Shown: positions 42,112 through 50,276 of the stretch, one piece after another
How the letters are laid out: every line of letters starts with the position of its first letter
Position numbering within the stretch: the stretch's first letter is position 1
Position numbers and translations under genes: made by a program
Notes under the pieces: generated by a model
What the model was told of the DNA's origin: nothing
The model's input: the letters and a program-made list of their open reading frames with translations, nothing else
Database searches by the model: none
From: Deltaproteobacteria bacterium
Lineage (GTDB): Bacteria; Myxococcota_A; UBA9160; UBA4427
Length of the DNA: 64,000 nucleotides
Assembly (NCBI GenBank): GCA_029261835.1
Contig: JAJDAO010000003.1
Location: forward strand, 186,001 to 250,000
Reading direction: 5' to 3'

Positions 42112-43292
42112 GGCGCCGAGTCCGCGACCTCGGATGCCAGCACGGCCCGGGCGCCCGCCGTTGTTTCCACGCGATCGAGCGAGGTCACCACGTTGTCCCC
42201 CGCGGCAAGTCCGCTCGTGAGTTCGGCGTATTGCCAGTTGCGCAGACCGAGCTCCACGAGTCGTTCCTCGAGGTGGTCTTCGCTCAGCACGAGCACGCGG
42301 TTGCCCTCGAGCAGTGCGGAAGTCGGAATCCGCAGTACGTCATCGCGCCGTTCGAGCACCACCTCGACATCGGCCGAAGTCCCGGGAAGGAAGCTGCTCC
42401 CGAGCTCGCCATCATCGAATTCCACCTCGATCTCGACCGTGCGGTTTTGCGTCTCCCGGTCGAGCACGTAGGGCGCCACTCGCACGACCCGGCCCGGGAA
42501 GTCCGCGCCCGGTCGGGAGTCGACGCTGATCATGACGCGCTGGCCCGCGCGGACTCGGTCCGAGTCGACTTCGTCCATGGGTGCACTGACGTAGAGGGCA
42601 CTCAGCTCGATCAGGTCGACCACCGCGGGTGACGTGAGCAGAGGCGGCGAGGGTGTGACCCACTCGCCCACCTCACTGGCGACCTCGGCCACGACACCGC
42701 TGAAAGGCGCGAGGATCAGCGTCTTCTGCAGCTCGGCACGGGCTGCCGTCAACGAGGCGGCGGCCCTTGCGAGAGTGGCCGCCGCCGCGGTACACGCCAC
42801 CTTGGCGGCATCCGATGCGTATTGCAGGGCGTCGAGCCGGTCTGCCGAGGCGATCTTCTCCTCGGCGAGTCGCCGGTGACGGGCCAGCTCGCGGCCGGCT
42901 CGATCCCGCCCGAGACAGGCCTCCTCGCGCTTTGCCTCGGCCACACGAATATCTTGGCGTGCGAGCTCCACCTGGGCGCGGAAAGTGGCGTCGTCGAGTC
43001 GCACCAGCAGCGCACCGAGAGCGACCCGCTCGCCCTCGCGGTGGGCGATTTCGACCACCCGCCCCCCGATCTCGGCGGTGACGTGCGAGCGTCTGCGCGC
43101 CCTGATGGTGCCCGCCTTCGAGTTCGTGACGGTGGCCTCCACCGCACCCCGCTCAACGGCGGCTACGCGGACGGGCACGGGATCTGGGGCGAGCAGCGTG
43201 GCGCGCAGCCCGAAGAGCCCCGCGACGAGTGCGGCCGTCAATGCGCCACGCAGCAGCCAGCGACGAGACGAGCCCGTGTTCGATTCCGGCAT
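42108..43292 (-). CDS. HlyD/MacA-type periplasmic adaptor (membrane fusion protein)
   Basis: An adaptor of 394 residues. One N-terminal anchor helix 'ALTAALVAGLFGLRATLL' precedes the biotinyl-lipoyl half 'VTAEIGGRVVEIAHREGERVALGALLVRLDD', a helical hairpin (~110-190), then the second lipoyl half 'LILAPFSGVVAEVASEVGEWV' and a beta-barrel region. It couples the inner-membrane ABC transporter to an outer-membrane channel, which is not encoded here. It is the first gene of the operon and is followed in frame-overlap by the ATPase. Confidence 0.92.
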   Translation of the reverse strand: MPESNTGSSRRWLLRGALTAALVAGLFGLRATLLAPDPVPVRVAAVERGAVEATVTNSKAGTIRARRRSHVTAEIGGRVVEIAHREGERVALGALLVRLDDATFRAQVELARQDIRVAEAKREEACLGRDRAGRELARHRRLAEEKIASADRLDALQYASDAAKVACTAAAATLARAAASLTAARAELQKTLILAPFSGVVAEVASEVGEWVTPSPPLLTSPAVVDLIELSALYVSAPMDEVDSDRVRAGQRVMISVDSRPGADFPGRVVRVAPYVLDRETQNRTVEIEVEFDDGELGSSFLPGTSADVEVVLERRDDVLRIPTSALLEGNRVLVLSEDHLEERLVELGLRNWQYAELTSGLAAGDNVVTSLDRVETTAGARAVLASEVADSAP

Positions 43293-43797
43293 GCCGGGGA
43301 GGCTAGCCCGGATTATTCATGAAGGTCCCGCCGCGAGGGCCCGTATCCGCCTTCTGACAAGAGAAAACGCCGCCCGCTGCTCGACCCGCCGACACGTGCG
43401 CCTGTGCTGCGATTTTTCCTGCCAGAGCGGGAATCTGCACGGTCTTCCGACGGACCCACATGAACAATTGGGTGCGGCCTGCGTGTCCACTCACCGCGCA
43501 GCGTGGGGCCGGCGAGCTGGGCGGGCCAGCCCGGAAATCCCCCTGGGTCATCTCGAAGAATCGCAGGATTCAGCTCGCTTGTGGGCGCTCGGATGCGTCT
43601 CGCGGCGACGGCTATACGACCGCGGCGGCCCCGCCCGCCCGCCGGCAGTCAGCTGAAGAGCAGCTCCCGGAGTCCGGGATTCCTATTGAAAATCAACCGC
43701 CTGTGATGCGTGTCACATCGGCTGATGGGAAGAGATCGATAAGTAGTGCGGCTGAGTCGAGCGGTCGGCTTCGCAACGTCGCCGGAGGTCACATCAC
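43293..43797. other. Divergent regulatory region between the ABC-efflux operon and the sugar dehydrogenase gene
   Basis: A spacer of 505 bases with no gene that I can support; short open frames across it lack ribosome-binding sites and family resemblance. It carries the CRP-type site at 43702-43717, a possible -10 element ATAAGT at 43739-43744 on the plus strand, and the GGAGG ribosome-binding site near 43783-43787 of the dehydrogenase. The left 200 bases must contain the efflux promoter, for which I see no operator. Confidence 0.5.
43702..43717. promoter_or_regulatory. Perfect CRP/FNR-family operator TGTGA-N6-TCACA
   Basis: TGTGATGCGTGTCACA is an exact match to the CRP consensus half-sites with a 6-base spacer. 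Its centre (43709.5) lies 41.5 bases upstream of a start point near 43751 that would be set by the -10-like ATAAGT at 43739-43744. That is the class II CRP spacing. The downstream gene is a secreted sugar dehydrogenase, which suits catabolite-type control. The site is seen directly; the promoter geometry and the identity of the protein are inferred. Confidence 0.7.
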
Positions 43798-45930
43798 ATG
43801 AACACGACAAGGAACGCCTTGGTGCCGAACGTGTTCCGTGTCGCGTCGCTGCTGCTCCCGTTCTGTCTCATCCTGCTCGCGTTGGCGGCCACAGGGCACG
43901 CACGAAGCGAGACGCTTCGTTGGCAGGAGAGCCCACAGACCCCCGTGCCCGCAGCGGGCTTCAAGATCTGGGCCGGCGCGAGCTACCGAAGCTACAACGT
44001 GTCCGTCGATGTCGGTTTGGCTGGTGGGGCCGACGCCAACGGAATCTACAGCATCACGGTTGATCTCGTTGATCCCGCGCTCCAGAGCGTGGACCTCCAC
44101 ATCGCCCTGACGGCCTATGACGTCCAGGGTGTTCACAGCAGCTATTCGAATGAGCTGATTCGCAGCCCGCAGGCGCCTCCGACGGACAATGGCGCGCCGA
44201 ATGGCAGCATCGATTCACCCGCTGCGACGACTTCGATCGCGGTCGGCGAGTCGGTTTCGTTTTCTGGCAGCGGCAGTGATCCCGATGGAGATCCGGTTAG
44301 CTACGCGTGGGACTTCGACGCAGTGAGTTCGGGCGTCGCTCCGTCGACATCGCGCAACCCCGGAGCGACCACCTTCAATCGCGCTGGCAACTTTACCGTG
44401 AGCTTGACCGTGCGCGACGACCAGGGCGCTGTCGACGCCACACCGGCGACGGTGACAGTCGTTGTGGCATCCGTGGGTGAGCCGCCGCCTGGTGGGAGTG
44501 AGGCCGGTATCGCGGGTCTGCAGCGGGCCGGTAGCGTCCTCGGCTCGGCGGTCTTCCTGACCGCGCCCGCCGGTGATCCCCGTCTCTTCGTGTTGGACGC
44601 GGATGGACTGATTCACATCGTCGACGGTGGCCTCGCACGTTCGACGCCGTTCCTCGATCTGAGCCATGACGTGTCGGCAGACAGCGACGGTGGCCTGCTC
44701 GGCCTGGCATTCGATCCCGACTACGAGACCAACGGTTTCTTCTATGTCTACCGAACCGATGCCTCAGGGGACTCGCTGGTCTCTCGCTTCACGGTCAGCA
44801 GCGATGCGTACCTGGCCGATCCCGAGAGTGAAGAGGTGATCCTCACGCAGGCTCAGCCCTATTCGGGGAACAATGGCGGCACCATCGCCTTTGGTCGGGA
44901 CGGTTTCCTCTACGTCGGGCTCGGCGATGGCGGGTCGGACTACGATCCGGGTGAGCGCGCCCAGAACGGCCAGAGTCTGTTGGGCAAGATGCTGCGCCTG
45001 GACGTGGGTGTCCCAGCGGCGGCCGACTCGATCGCTACCTCGGGTGCCTACGCGATTCCGGCCGACAACCCGTTCGTCGGTGATTCCAGCGTGCGCGATG
45101 AGATCTGGGCTCTCGGTCTGAGGAACCCCTACCGCTTCAGCGTCGACCGCCAGACGGGCGACCTCTGGATTGCGGACCAGGGCCAGCGGACGAAGGAAGA
45201 GGTGAACTTCGAGGCCGGGAACGACACCGGTGGTCGCAACTACGGCTGGGACATGATGGAGGCGAGCGAGTGCAACCCCAGCGATCCCGCCACGTCGATC
45301 TCATGCGACAGTATCACCCTCACCGATCCCGTGTTCGAATACGACCAGAGCCTCGAGAACTGCGCGATCATCGGAGGCTATGTCTACCGCGGTGTGCTGA
45401 CGGATCTGCAGGGCGAGTACTTCTTCAGCGACGCCTGCTCCGGACGGGTCTGGAGCCTCGATCCGCAGACGGACGTCGTGACCAACCGCAGCGCACAATT
45501 CGTCGACTTCGTCAGCGGGTCACCCCAGGTGGTGGGCTTCGGCGAAGGGGGTACGGGCGAGCTCTACGTCATCGATGGTGCGGGTGCGGTCTACAAGATC
45601 CGCTCCGAGAATCCCGAGTGCAGCGATGGCTTCGATAACGACGGCGACGGCGCGGGCGACTACCCGCAGGACCCAGGTTGCCTTAGCGCCGAGTCGACGA
45701 CGGAGAACCCGCTCTGCAACGATGTCTTCGACAATGACGGCGACGGCCTGATCGACGTGCTCGATCCGGAGTGCACCGCGGCCTCGCAGAACATCGAGGC
45801 GGCCAGCATCGAGCTCGAGGACCTCAGCGCGGGGCCGCTCTGTGGCCTGGGTGCGGAGCTCGTTCTGATCTTCCCGCCGCTGATTCGGCTGGCACAGCGC
45901 CGTCGCCGGACGCGGGGTGGGCAGTCGTAG
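43798..45930 (+). CDS. Secreted PQQ-type glucose/sorbosone dehydrogenase with PKD domain, DNDGDG repeats and a C-terminal sorting-like tail
   Basis: An exported protein of 710 residues. After a signal peptide (~1-36), ~90 residues look fibronectin-like ('FKIWAGASYRSYNV'). A PKD domain follows ('GSGSDPDGDPVSYAWDFD', 'VSLTVRDDQGAV'). The six-bladed GSDH domain (~235-600) contains 'GLLGLAFDPDYETNGFFYVY', 'GDGGSDYDPGERAQNGQSLLGK' region and 'IWALGLRNPYRFSVD'. Two Cys-bounded repeats, 'CSDGFDNDGDGAGDYPQDPGC' in form and a second ending in 'LDPEC', resemble myxobacterial calcium repeats. The tail has Cys-Gly, a hydrophobic stretch and Arg-Arg-Arg-Arg, as in Cys-type sortase-like signals. It would oxidise sugars or polysaccharide ends at the cell surface. 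Confidence 0.85.
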   Translation: MNTTRNALVPNVFRVASLLLPFCLILLALAATGHARSETLRWQESPQTPVPAAGFKIWAGASYRSYNVSVDVGLAGGADANGIYSITVDLVDPALQSVDLHIALTAYDVQGVHSSYSNELIRSPQAPPTDNGAPNGSIDSPAATTSIAVGESVSFSGSGSDPDGDPVSYAWDFDAVSSGVAPSTSRNPGATTFNRAGNFTVSLTVRDDQGAVDATPATVTVVVASVGEPPPGGSEAGIAGLQRAGSVLGSAVFLTAPAGDPRLFVLDADGLIHIVDGGLARSTPFLDLSHDVSADSDGGLLGLAFDPDYETNGFFYVYRTDASGDSLVSRFTVSSDAYLADPESEEVILTQAQPYSGNNGGTIAFGRDGFLYVGLGDGGSDYDPGERAQNGQSLLGKMLRLDVGVPAAADSIATSGAYAIPADNPFVGDSSVRDEIWALGLRNPYRFSVDRQTGDLWIADQGQRTKEEVNFEAGNDTGGRNYGWDMMEASECNPSDPATSISCDSITLTDPVFEYDQSLENCAIIGGYVYRGVLTDLQGEYFFSDACSGRVWSLDPQTDVVTNRSAQFVDFVSGSPQVVGFGEGGTGELYVIDGAGAVYKIRSENPECSDGFDNDGDGAGDYPQDPGCLSAESTTENPLCNDVFDNDGDGLIDVLDPECTAASQNIEAASIELEDLSAGPLCGLGAELVLIFPPLIRLAQRRRRTRGGQS

Positions 45931-46025
45931 CACCGTCGCGCTTGCGCAACAGCTGCCGGCACCCGAAGCGCTTCTGCGTACGCCGCCCGAAATCCCTTCG
46001 GCCGCAGGGACTTTCATGGTAAGGT

Positions 46026-46043
46026 GTGGGTGTTGTCACCCAC
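46026..46043. promoter_or_regulatory. Inverted repeat GTGGGTG-N4-CACCCAC upstream of the PI-PLC-like gene
   Basis: A perfect 7-base stem with loop TTGT, 72 bases before the ATG at 46116 and 95 bases after the dehydrogenase stop. It has no U-run after it on either strand, so it is a poor intrinsic terminator. It may be an operator or a hairpin in the leader of the downstream gene. Confidence 0.35.
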
Positions 46044-46115
46044 CAGTCTCTAGGCAGGTGCGGAGTGGCCCGGAGGGGGGCGGACAACGGGGTTTCACCA
46101 TCTGGTGGAGGTCCG

Positions 46116-47111
46116 ATGCAGAAGCGCACAGCCGTTTTCGCCTGTCTGGCGCTCCTCGTCGGGCTGGGGCTGGCACCCGGCAGCGACGCGGAGGAGCAAC
46201 AGGAGCACCACCGGCTGAACGAGCTGATGCTCAAGGGGAGCCACAATAGCTATCACAAGTGGCCCCCGATTCCCGTTCACCCGCGCCATCGCTACCAGCA
46301 CGATTCGCTCCACGCCCAGCTCGAGCACCACGGTGTGCGGGCCATGGAGTTCGACCTTCACCTGAGCGGTTCGGGTGAGTATCAGGTCTACCACATCGCT
46401 ATCGTGGACGAGCGCAGCCACTGCCGATCCTTCGAGCAGTGCCTACAGCAGATTCGGGCGTGGTCGGACACGCACCGAGACCACGAGCCCCTGCTCGTTT
46501 GGATCGAGGCCAAGGACTTCGCCGGCGGCCGAAAGATCCACAGCCTGCGGCCGGTCGATCGCACGATTCGCAGGATTCTGGGGGATCGCCTGATTACACC
46601 GGACGGCGTTCGGGGAGGCCATGATTCGCTTCGCTCAGCGCTCCTGACAGAGGGCTGGCCCACACTCGCGGAGAGCCGCGGCAAGATCCTCTTCATGCTG
46701 ACTGGAAGCAGGGAGCAGCATGCCGACTACACCTCGGGCTTCCAGCATCTGCGCGATCGAATCATGTTCGTTGACACGGCTGCGGACCAGCTTGAGATGG
46801 GCTGGGCGGGTGTCGTCAAGCTGAATGACCCCGACGATCCGCTGCTGCCGCGAGCGCGTCGGGCACGCCTGCTGGTCTCGACCACGGTCTGCGTGGCGCC
46901 GATGCGAGACGCGGAGTGTTTCCGCGATCGCGACCGCGCGGTCGCCGCGGGCGCCAACGTTCTGCTGGACGACTACGTTCGTCCCACGCCACGGCGCGAC
47001 TACTTCCTGGATATCGACTATCGACACATCGCACGAGCCGAGCCGCACGATCGCAGCGAGCCCTCACAGAACGCCGCGCAGCAGACCACCGGGAGCCCGG
47101 CCGCGCACTGA
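46116..47111 (+). CDS. Secreted PI-PLC-like phosphodiesterase (Ca2+-dependent PLC-C1 type)
   Basis: An exported TIM-barrel enzyme of 331 residues. A signal peptide ends near 'APGSDAEE'. The first catalytic-His motif is 'LKGSHNSYHKWP', followed by 'HHGVRAMEFDLHLSGSGEY' with metal-binding Glu and Asp and then 'VYHIAIVDERSHCRSF' with the second His. 'LLVWIEAKDF' and 'GWPTLAESRGKILFML' are further conserved strands. This pattern belongs to bacterial calcium-dependent phosphoinositide-phospholipase-like proteins. The substrate may be a phosphodiester lipid head group. The ATG at 46116 has GGTGGAGG upstream; a longer reading from 46026 would lose the signal peptide. Confidence 0.82.
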   Translation: MQKRTAVFACLALLVGLGLAPGSDAEEQQEHHRLNELMLKGSHNSYHKWPPIPVHPRHRYQHDSLHAQLEHHGVRAMEFDLHLSGSGEYQVYHIAIVDERSHCRSFEQCLQQIRAWSDTHRDHEPLLVWIEAKDFAGGRKIHSLRPVDRTIRRILGDRLITPDGVRGGHDSLRSALLTEGWPTLAESRGKILFMLTGSREQHADYTSGFQHLRDRIMFVDTAADQLEMGWAGVVKLNDPDDPLLPRARRARLLVSTTVCVAPMRDAECFRDRDRAVAAGANVLLDDYVRPTPRRDYFLDIDYRHIARAEPHDRSEPSQNAAQQTTGSPAAH

Positions 47112-47287
47112 CCTCCCCGCTGCCTCGGTGGCACCCCGAGCGCGCCTCGTGCTCGCCTGCTCGAAGGGGCTACTCTGACCGTCGGGAGGCTGGCTCTGCC
47201 ACGTGGCGAGAGGGAGCGGCTTCGCGGGTCTGGCGGCCAGCGAAGTTGCCGCGGTCGCCCAGGCTGCCGAGGACGGGGTGGGGCGCG

Positions 47288-47707
47288 ATGTTTCGAAACG
47301 TATTGATTCCGATGAATCTCTCCGAGCGGGAGCGGCTGGTGGTCGAAATGGCCGCCGGGCTGGTGGAGTCAGGGGCTGGATTCGCCACCCTGCTGCACGT
47401 GATCGAGGAGATCGAGGGGCTCTCCGGCGAGGAGGGAGATCGCTTCTACAGCGGGCTGCGCCAGCGTGCGGAGAAGATCCTGGAGGAGACCATCGAGTCG
47501 CTGGCACCGCTGCGCTGCGAACTGCATCGAGTGGTCGTCGTCGGTAAGCGTGCTTCGACCATCGCCTGCTTTGCGGAGGACGAAGGCTGCGATCTGATCG
47601 TGATGGGCTCGCAGCGACTCGACCCGGAACGGCCCGACAAGGGGATCTGGACCACGAGCCAGAAGGTGTCTCTGCTGGCCGGCTGTCCGGTTCTCCTGGT
47701 TCGCTGA
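47288..47707 (+). CDS. Universal stress protein (UspA family)
   Basis: A single-domain Usp protein of 139 residues: 'NVLIPMNLSERERLVVEMAAGL' at the start, 'LLHVIEEI', the ATP-type loop 'VVGKRASTIACFAEDEGCDLIVMGSQ' and the C-terminal 'GCPVLLVR'. The G-2x-G-9x-G(S/T) nucleotide motif is only partly kept ('GSQRLD' and later 'TTSQKVSLLAGCP'), so ATP binding is uncertain. It lies 176 bases after the PLC gene. A longer reading from upstream is low-complexity and not used. Confidence 0.88.
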   Translation: MFRNVLIPMNLSERERLVVEMAAGLVESGAGFATLLHVIEEIEGLSGEEGDRFYSGLRQRAEKILEETIESLAPLRCELHRVVVVGKRASTIACFAEDEGCDLIVMGSQRLDPERPDKGIWTTSQKVSLLAGCPVLLVR

Positions 47708-47725
47708 CCGGACGCTGAATCGACC

Positions 47726-48976
47726 TCAGCGCCCTCGCAGATAGCCCGAGTGGACCCAGCTCAGGAAACGGTCGACTCCCTGCACCACACTGCTCGTGCG
47801 TAGCGAGTGGAAGATCTCGAAGGCGTGCTGTGCGCCGGGGATCTCCGCATAGGCGACGGTCGACTTCGAGATCTGGCTCAGCGCCTGAGCGAAATGGCGC
47901 GCCTCCTCGACTGAGGCGAGGCTGTCATGGCTGCCGTGGATCACGAAGAACGGAGGCGCATCGGAGTGCATGCGATGCATGGGTGACGCACGACGGAAGC
48001 ACTCGGGCTCCTTCTCGAAGCTCTTCTTGAGGACGAAGCGCGAGACGAAGGAGTCGATTCCCCTTGTCGCCTGCAGGCCGTAGTGGTTGCTGAGGTCGTA
48101 GACGCCGTAGAAGGGCACCACCGCTCGCACCGAGGTGTCGATCTGTTCGAATCCGGGCTGGTACTCGGGATCGTTCGCGGTGAGTCCGACGAGCGAGGAG
48201 AGATGTCCGCCGGCAGAGCCACCCGTGGCGGCGATGAAGTCAGGATCACCGCCGAAGGCCTCGATCTCAGCCCGGATCCAGCGAATGGCACACTTCAGAT
48301 CGATCAAGTGATCCGGAAATGTCGCCTTGGGGCTGAGCCGGTAGTTGGCCGCCACGCAGATCCATCCCCGCGCCGCCATGTGCGTCATCAGCGGCAGCGC
48401 CTGCTCCCTCTTGTTCCCGATGACCCAGCCCCCGCCATGAATCTGCAGCAGCACGGGCGCACGCTGCACGTCACCTCGCGGCGCGTAGACGTCGAGGCGA
48501 TTGCGCGGACCGCCCTGCGGCAGGTAGGGAATGTCGCGGACGACCTTGACCTGCGGATGTCGGAAGTGGAACGGGTTGAGCGGACGGCGCGGCGGTGCCG
48601 GCAGACTCGATGTTTCGTCTTCAGTCGCACCGGCGAAGTCGTCGCGGTAGCGCGGCCCGAGGGTGGCGGCGAGCGCGGCTTCCATCACCGGCTCAGCGCT
48701 TCGCGCGATCGGCACCAGGGCCAGCAGACCACCCCAGGAGGCGACCGTGATCCCCAGGCCCAGCCAGCCGGGCCACGCGTCGAGAGCGCCCGCCCACACG
48801 AAGAACAGCGTGGCGAGGAGCTGCCAGGCGAAGTGGTGTGCAGAGAGCTCGGACGTCAGCCAGCCGGCGAAGAAGCTCGGGATGATGAGCGGCCCCGTGC
48901 GCCGCTGGGGCAGGTAGGCATTGAAGGTGAAGAGAGCACCGACGATGGTGACGACCAGGAACGTCCAGGGAATCAT
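47726..48976 (-). CDS. Membrane-anchored alpha/beta-hydrolase esterase (HSL/BD-FAE type)
   Basis: 416 residues. The first ~115 form three to four hydrophobic helices ('WTFLVVTIVGALFTFNAYL', 'LLATLFFVWAGAL', 'LGLGITVASWGGLLALVPIA'). The rest is an alpha/beta hydrolase with 'QIHGGGWVIGNK' (oxyanion HGGG), nucleophile Ser in 'GGSAGGHLSSLVG', Asp in 'HGSHDSL' and His in 'GAQHAFE'. The layout resembles mycobacterial and proteobacterial membrane carboxylesterases of the LipI/LipO kind that cleave lipid or sterol esters. The ATG at 48976 is chosen because coding character ends there. It lies downstream of the Lgt-like gene on the same strand. Confidence 0.87.
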   Translation of the reverse strand: MIPWTFLVVTIVGALFTFNAYLPQRRTGPLIIPSFFAGWLTSELSAHHFAWQLLATLFFVWAGALDAWPGWLGLGITVASWGGLLALVPIARSAEPVMEAALAATLGPRYRDDFAGATEDETSSLPAPPRRPLNPFHFRHPQVKVVRDIPYLPQGGPRNRLDVYAPRGDVQRAPVLLQIHGGGWVIGNKREQALPLMTHMAARGWICVAANYRLSPKATFPDHLIDLKCAIRWIRAEIEAFGGDPDFIAATGGSAGGHLSSLVGLTANDPEYQPGFEQIDTSVRAVVPFYGVYDLSNHYGLQATRGIDSFVSRFVLKKSFEKEPECFRRASPMHRMHSDAPPFFVIHGSHDSLASVEEARHFAQALSQISKSTVAYAEIPGAQHAFEIFHSLRTSSVVQGVDRFLSWVHSGYLRGR

Positions 48977-49016
48977 GCTCAGGCTCGCTTTGCACTCAAT
49001 GGGGAGGGGGGGCGGG

Positions 49017-49943
49017 CTACCAACTGCCGACGCGATGGCGGTGGAGTGAGAAACCGACGAAGACGACACCAGCCGTCGGCACGAAGGCCGGAAGCAGATC
49101 GCGCACTGTACCCAGCCCCAGCCACCACGCGATCTCGGGCGCGATCTCGGGCGACTCGATGATCCCGCGCAGCATGGCCGCACCGATGGCGACCAGCGCC
49201 AGGCAGACGATGTGGTTGATGGCGATCGTGCCGACCACGATACGACCGTGGTTGTCCTTCAGAAACTCGATGGCGAAACGCCCGAGTCCGTACAGCAGGA
49301 GGCTCAGAGCGGCGGGTACCCCGAGCGGCGCACCGACCAGGGCGGCCGTGTTGACGACCACGAAGATGGCGATGTCCATCACCGCCTCGTAGAGGGCCGT
49401 CGGATGGAGGGGAACGCCGCGCAGCTTCGCGACGCGCACTGCCTTGGCCGCAGGGTTGTGGTAGGTGACGGCCAGCCTTCCCCGCGTCGGGTGCCCGAAG
49501 CAGCAGCCATAGGAGAGACAGCCGAGGCGTCCGAGCGCGTGGCCGAGCAGGCTGGCGCGGGCGACCGCGTCCATCAAGAGCAGTGCGTTCGTGTCCGTAG
49601 CCTTCGCGAATGCAAGAAAGACGACGGGCAGACTCAGGATGCCTCCCCAGGAGACGAAGGCGGGTCGACGAAGGGCCTCGCGTGGATTCTCCAGCCACAG
49701 GCGATAGTCGAATAGTTGCGCCACGAGCCACGAGCCCAGCACGACGCCCACGCAGCCGAGCAGACCGAGCAGCAGAAAGCGCGTCGGCGCCAACCCCTGT
49801 CCGATCAGAATCACGCCCGAGCCGATCAGCGTGGCCAGCGCGCCCAGGGCAGCAAAGAGCCCAAAGGTGACGAAGACCAGATTCCCGGCGCGAAACAGAA
49901 TGACCTGAGTCGCGAGCCAGTCCAGCAGGCGGCTCACGTTCAC
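49017..49943 (-). CDS. Prolipoprotein diacylglyceryl transferase-like membrane protein (divergent Lgt paralogue)
   Basis: About 308 residues, seven hydrophobic helices. The Lgt-type core is visible: 'GILSLPVVFLAFA', 'LLGHALGRLGCLSYGCCFGHPTRG', 'YHNPAAKAVR', 'PLHPTALYEAVMD' and a late 'GLGRFAIEFLKDN'. In true Lgt the active loop reads GRxGNFxNxE. Here it is GRLGCLSYGCCFG, which adds three Cys and loses the Asn residues. Similar Lgt paralogues occur in deltaproteobacteria with unknown roles. The start is uncertain: I choose the GTG at 49943, but upstream alternatives up to 50123 exist. It may be co-transcribed with the esterase downstream. Confidence 0.75.
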   Translation of the reverse strand: MNVSRLLDWLATQVILFRAGNLVFVTFGLFAALGALATLIGSGVILIGQGLAPTRFLLLGLLGCVGVVLGSWLVAQLFDYRLWLENPREALRRPAFVSWGGILSLPVVFLAFAKATDTNALLLMDAVARASLLGHALGRLGCLSYGCCFGHPTRGRLAVTYHNPAAKAVRVAKLRGVPLHPTALYEAVMDIAIFVVVNTAALVGAPLGVPAALSLLLYGLGRFAIEFLKDNHGRIVVGTIAINHIVCLALVAIGAAMLRGIIESPEIAPEIAWWLGLGTVRDLLPAFVPTAGVVFVGFSLHRHRVGSW

Positions 49944-50154
49944 CGCCCGTTGGGCCAATCGCCGGCGCAGCCCGTGCTCGCAAGACGGCTCGTGATTGCG
50001 CGGGTTGCCGGTCAGTCCGGCCGCGTGCTCGTGCAAAATGGCGGGCCGAGTCGTCAAGCCAGGTCTCCCGTCGATTCGCGGGGTCGAGGCATCGCCGCCG
50101 TCCGCGTGCCGTGTCACGGCCACGTGAAGGTGGGTCGGCCCGCCGTATCGGAGT

Positions 50155-50170
50155 TATGACGAACGTCATA
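50155..50170. promoter_or_regulatory. Palindromic operator copy 1, TATGA-N6-TCATA
   Basis: TATGACGAACGTCATA is a perfect inverted repeat with 7-base arms. It shares its outer half-sites with a second repeat 61 bases away. It lies 106 bases before the monooxygenase start. The paired arrangement suggests a cooperative MarR-, GntR- or CRP-like dimeric regulator. No regulator gene lies beside it. Confidence 0.6.
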
Positions 50171-50215
50171 CGCGACTCGTTCGGCTCGTTCAATCACGGG
50201 AGTCGGGCGAGGTTG

Positions 50216-50231
50216 TATGATCTGCATCATA
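50216..50231. promoter_or_regulatory. Palindromic operator copy 2, TATGA-N6-TCATA
   Basis: TATGATCTGCATCATA, perfect 6-base arms around CTGC, with the same TATGA and TCATA half-sites and the same 6-base inner spacing as copy 1. It ends 45 bases before the ATG at 50277, so it is placed where a repressor would overlap or follow the promoter. AT-rich half-sites stand out in this GC-rich region. Confidence 0.6.
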
Positions 50232-50276
50232 GCTGCCTCCGCCGCTCACGTCGGCGGGATTCGAATCGGAGAGGCC

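Larger units (their letters stand above)
49944..50276. other. Divergent regulatory region between the Lgt-like and nitronate monooxygenase genes
   Basis: 333 bases. The left part may belong to the N-terminus of the Lgt-like gene if an earlier start is used. The right part holds two copies of the palindrome TATGA-N6-TCATA, at 50155-50170 and 50216-50231, and the GGAGAGG ribosome-binding site of the monooxygenase. I see no small gene in it. Confidence 0.55.

Noticed and set aside
43293..43797. c-di-GMP or other riboswitch in the long leader of the sugar dehydrogenase
   Set aside because: I looked for the conserved GEMM core and other common riboswitch cores and saw none; the CRP-type site explains the region better.
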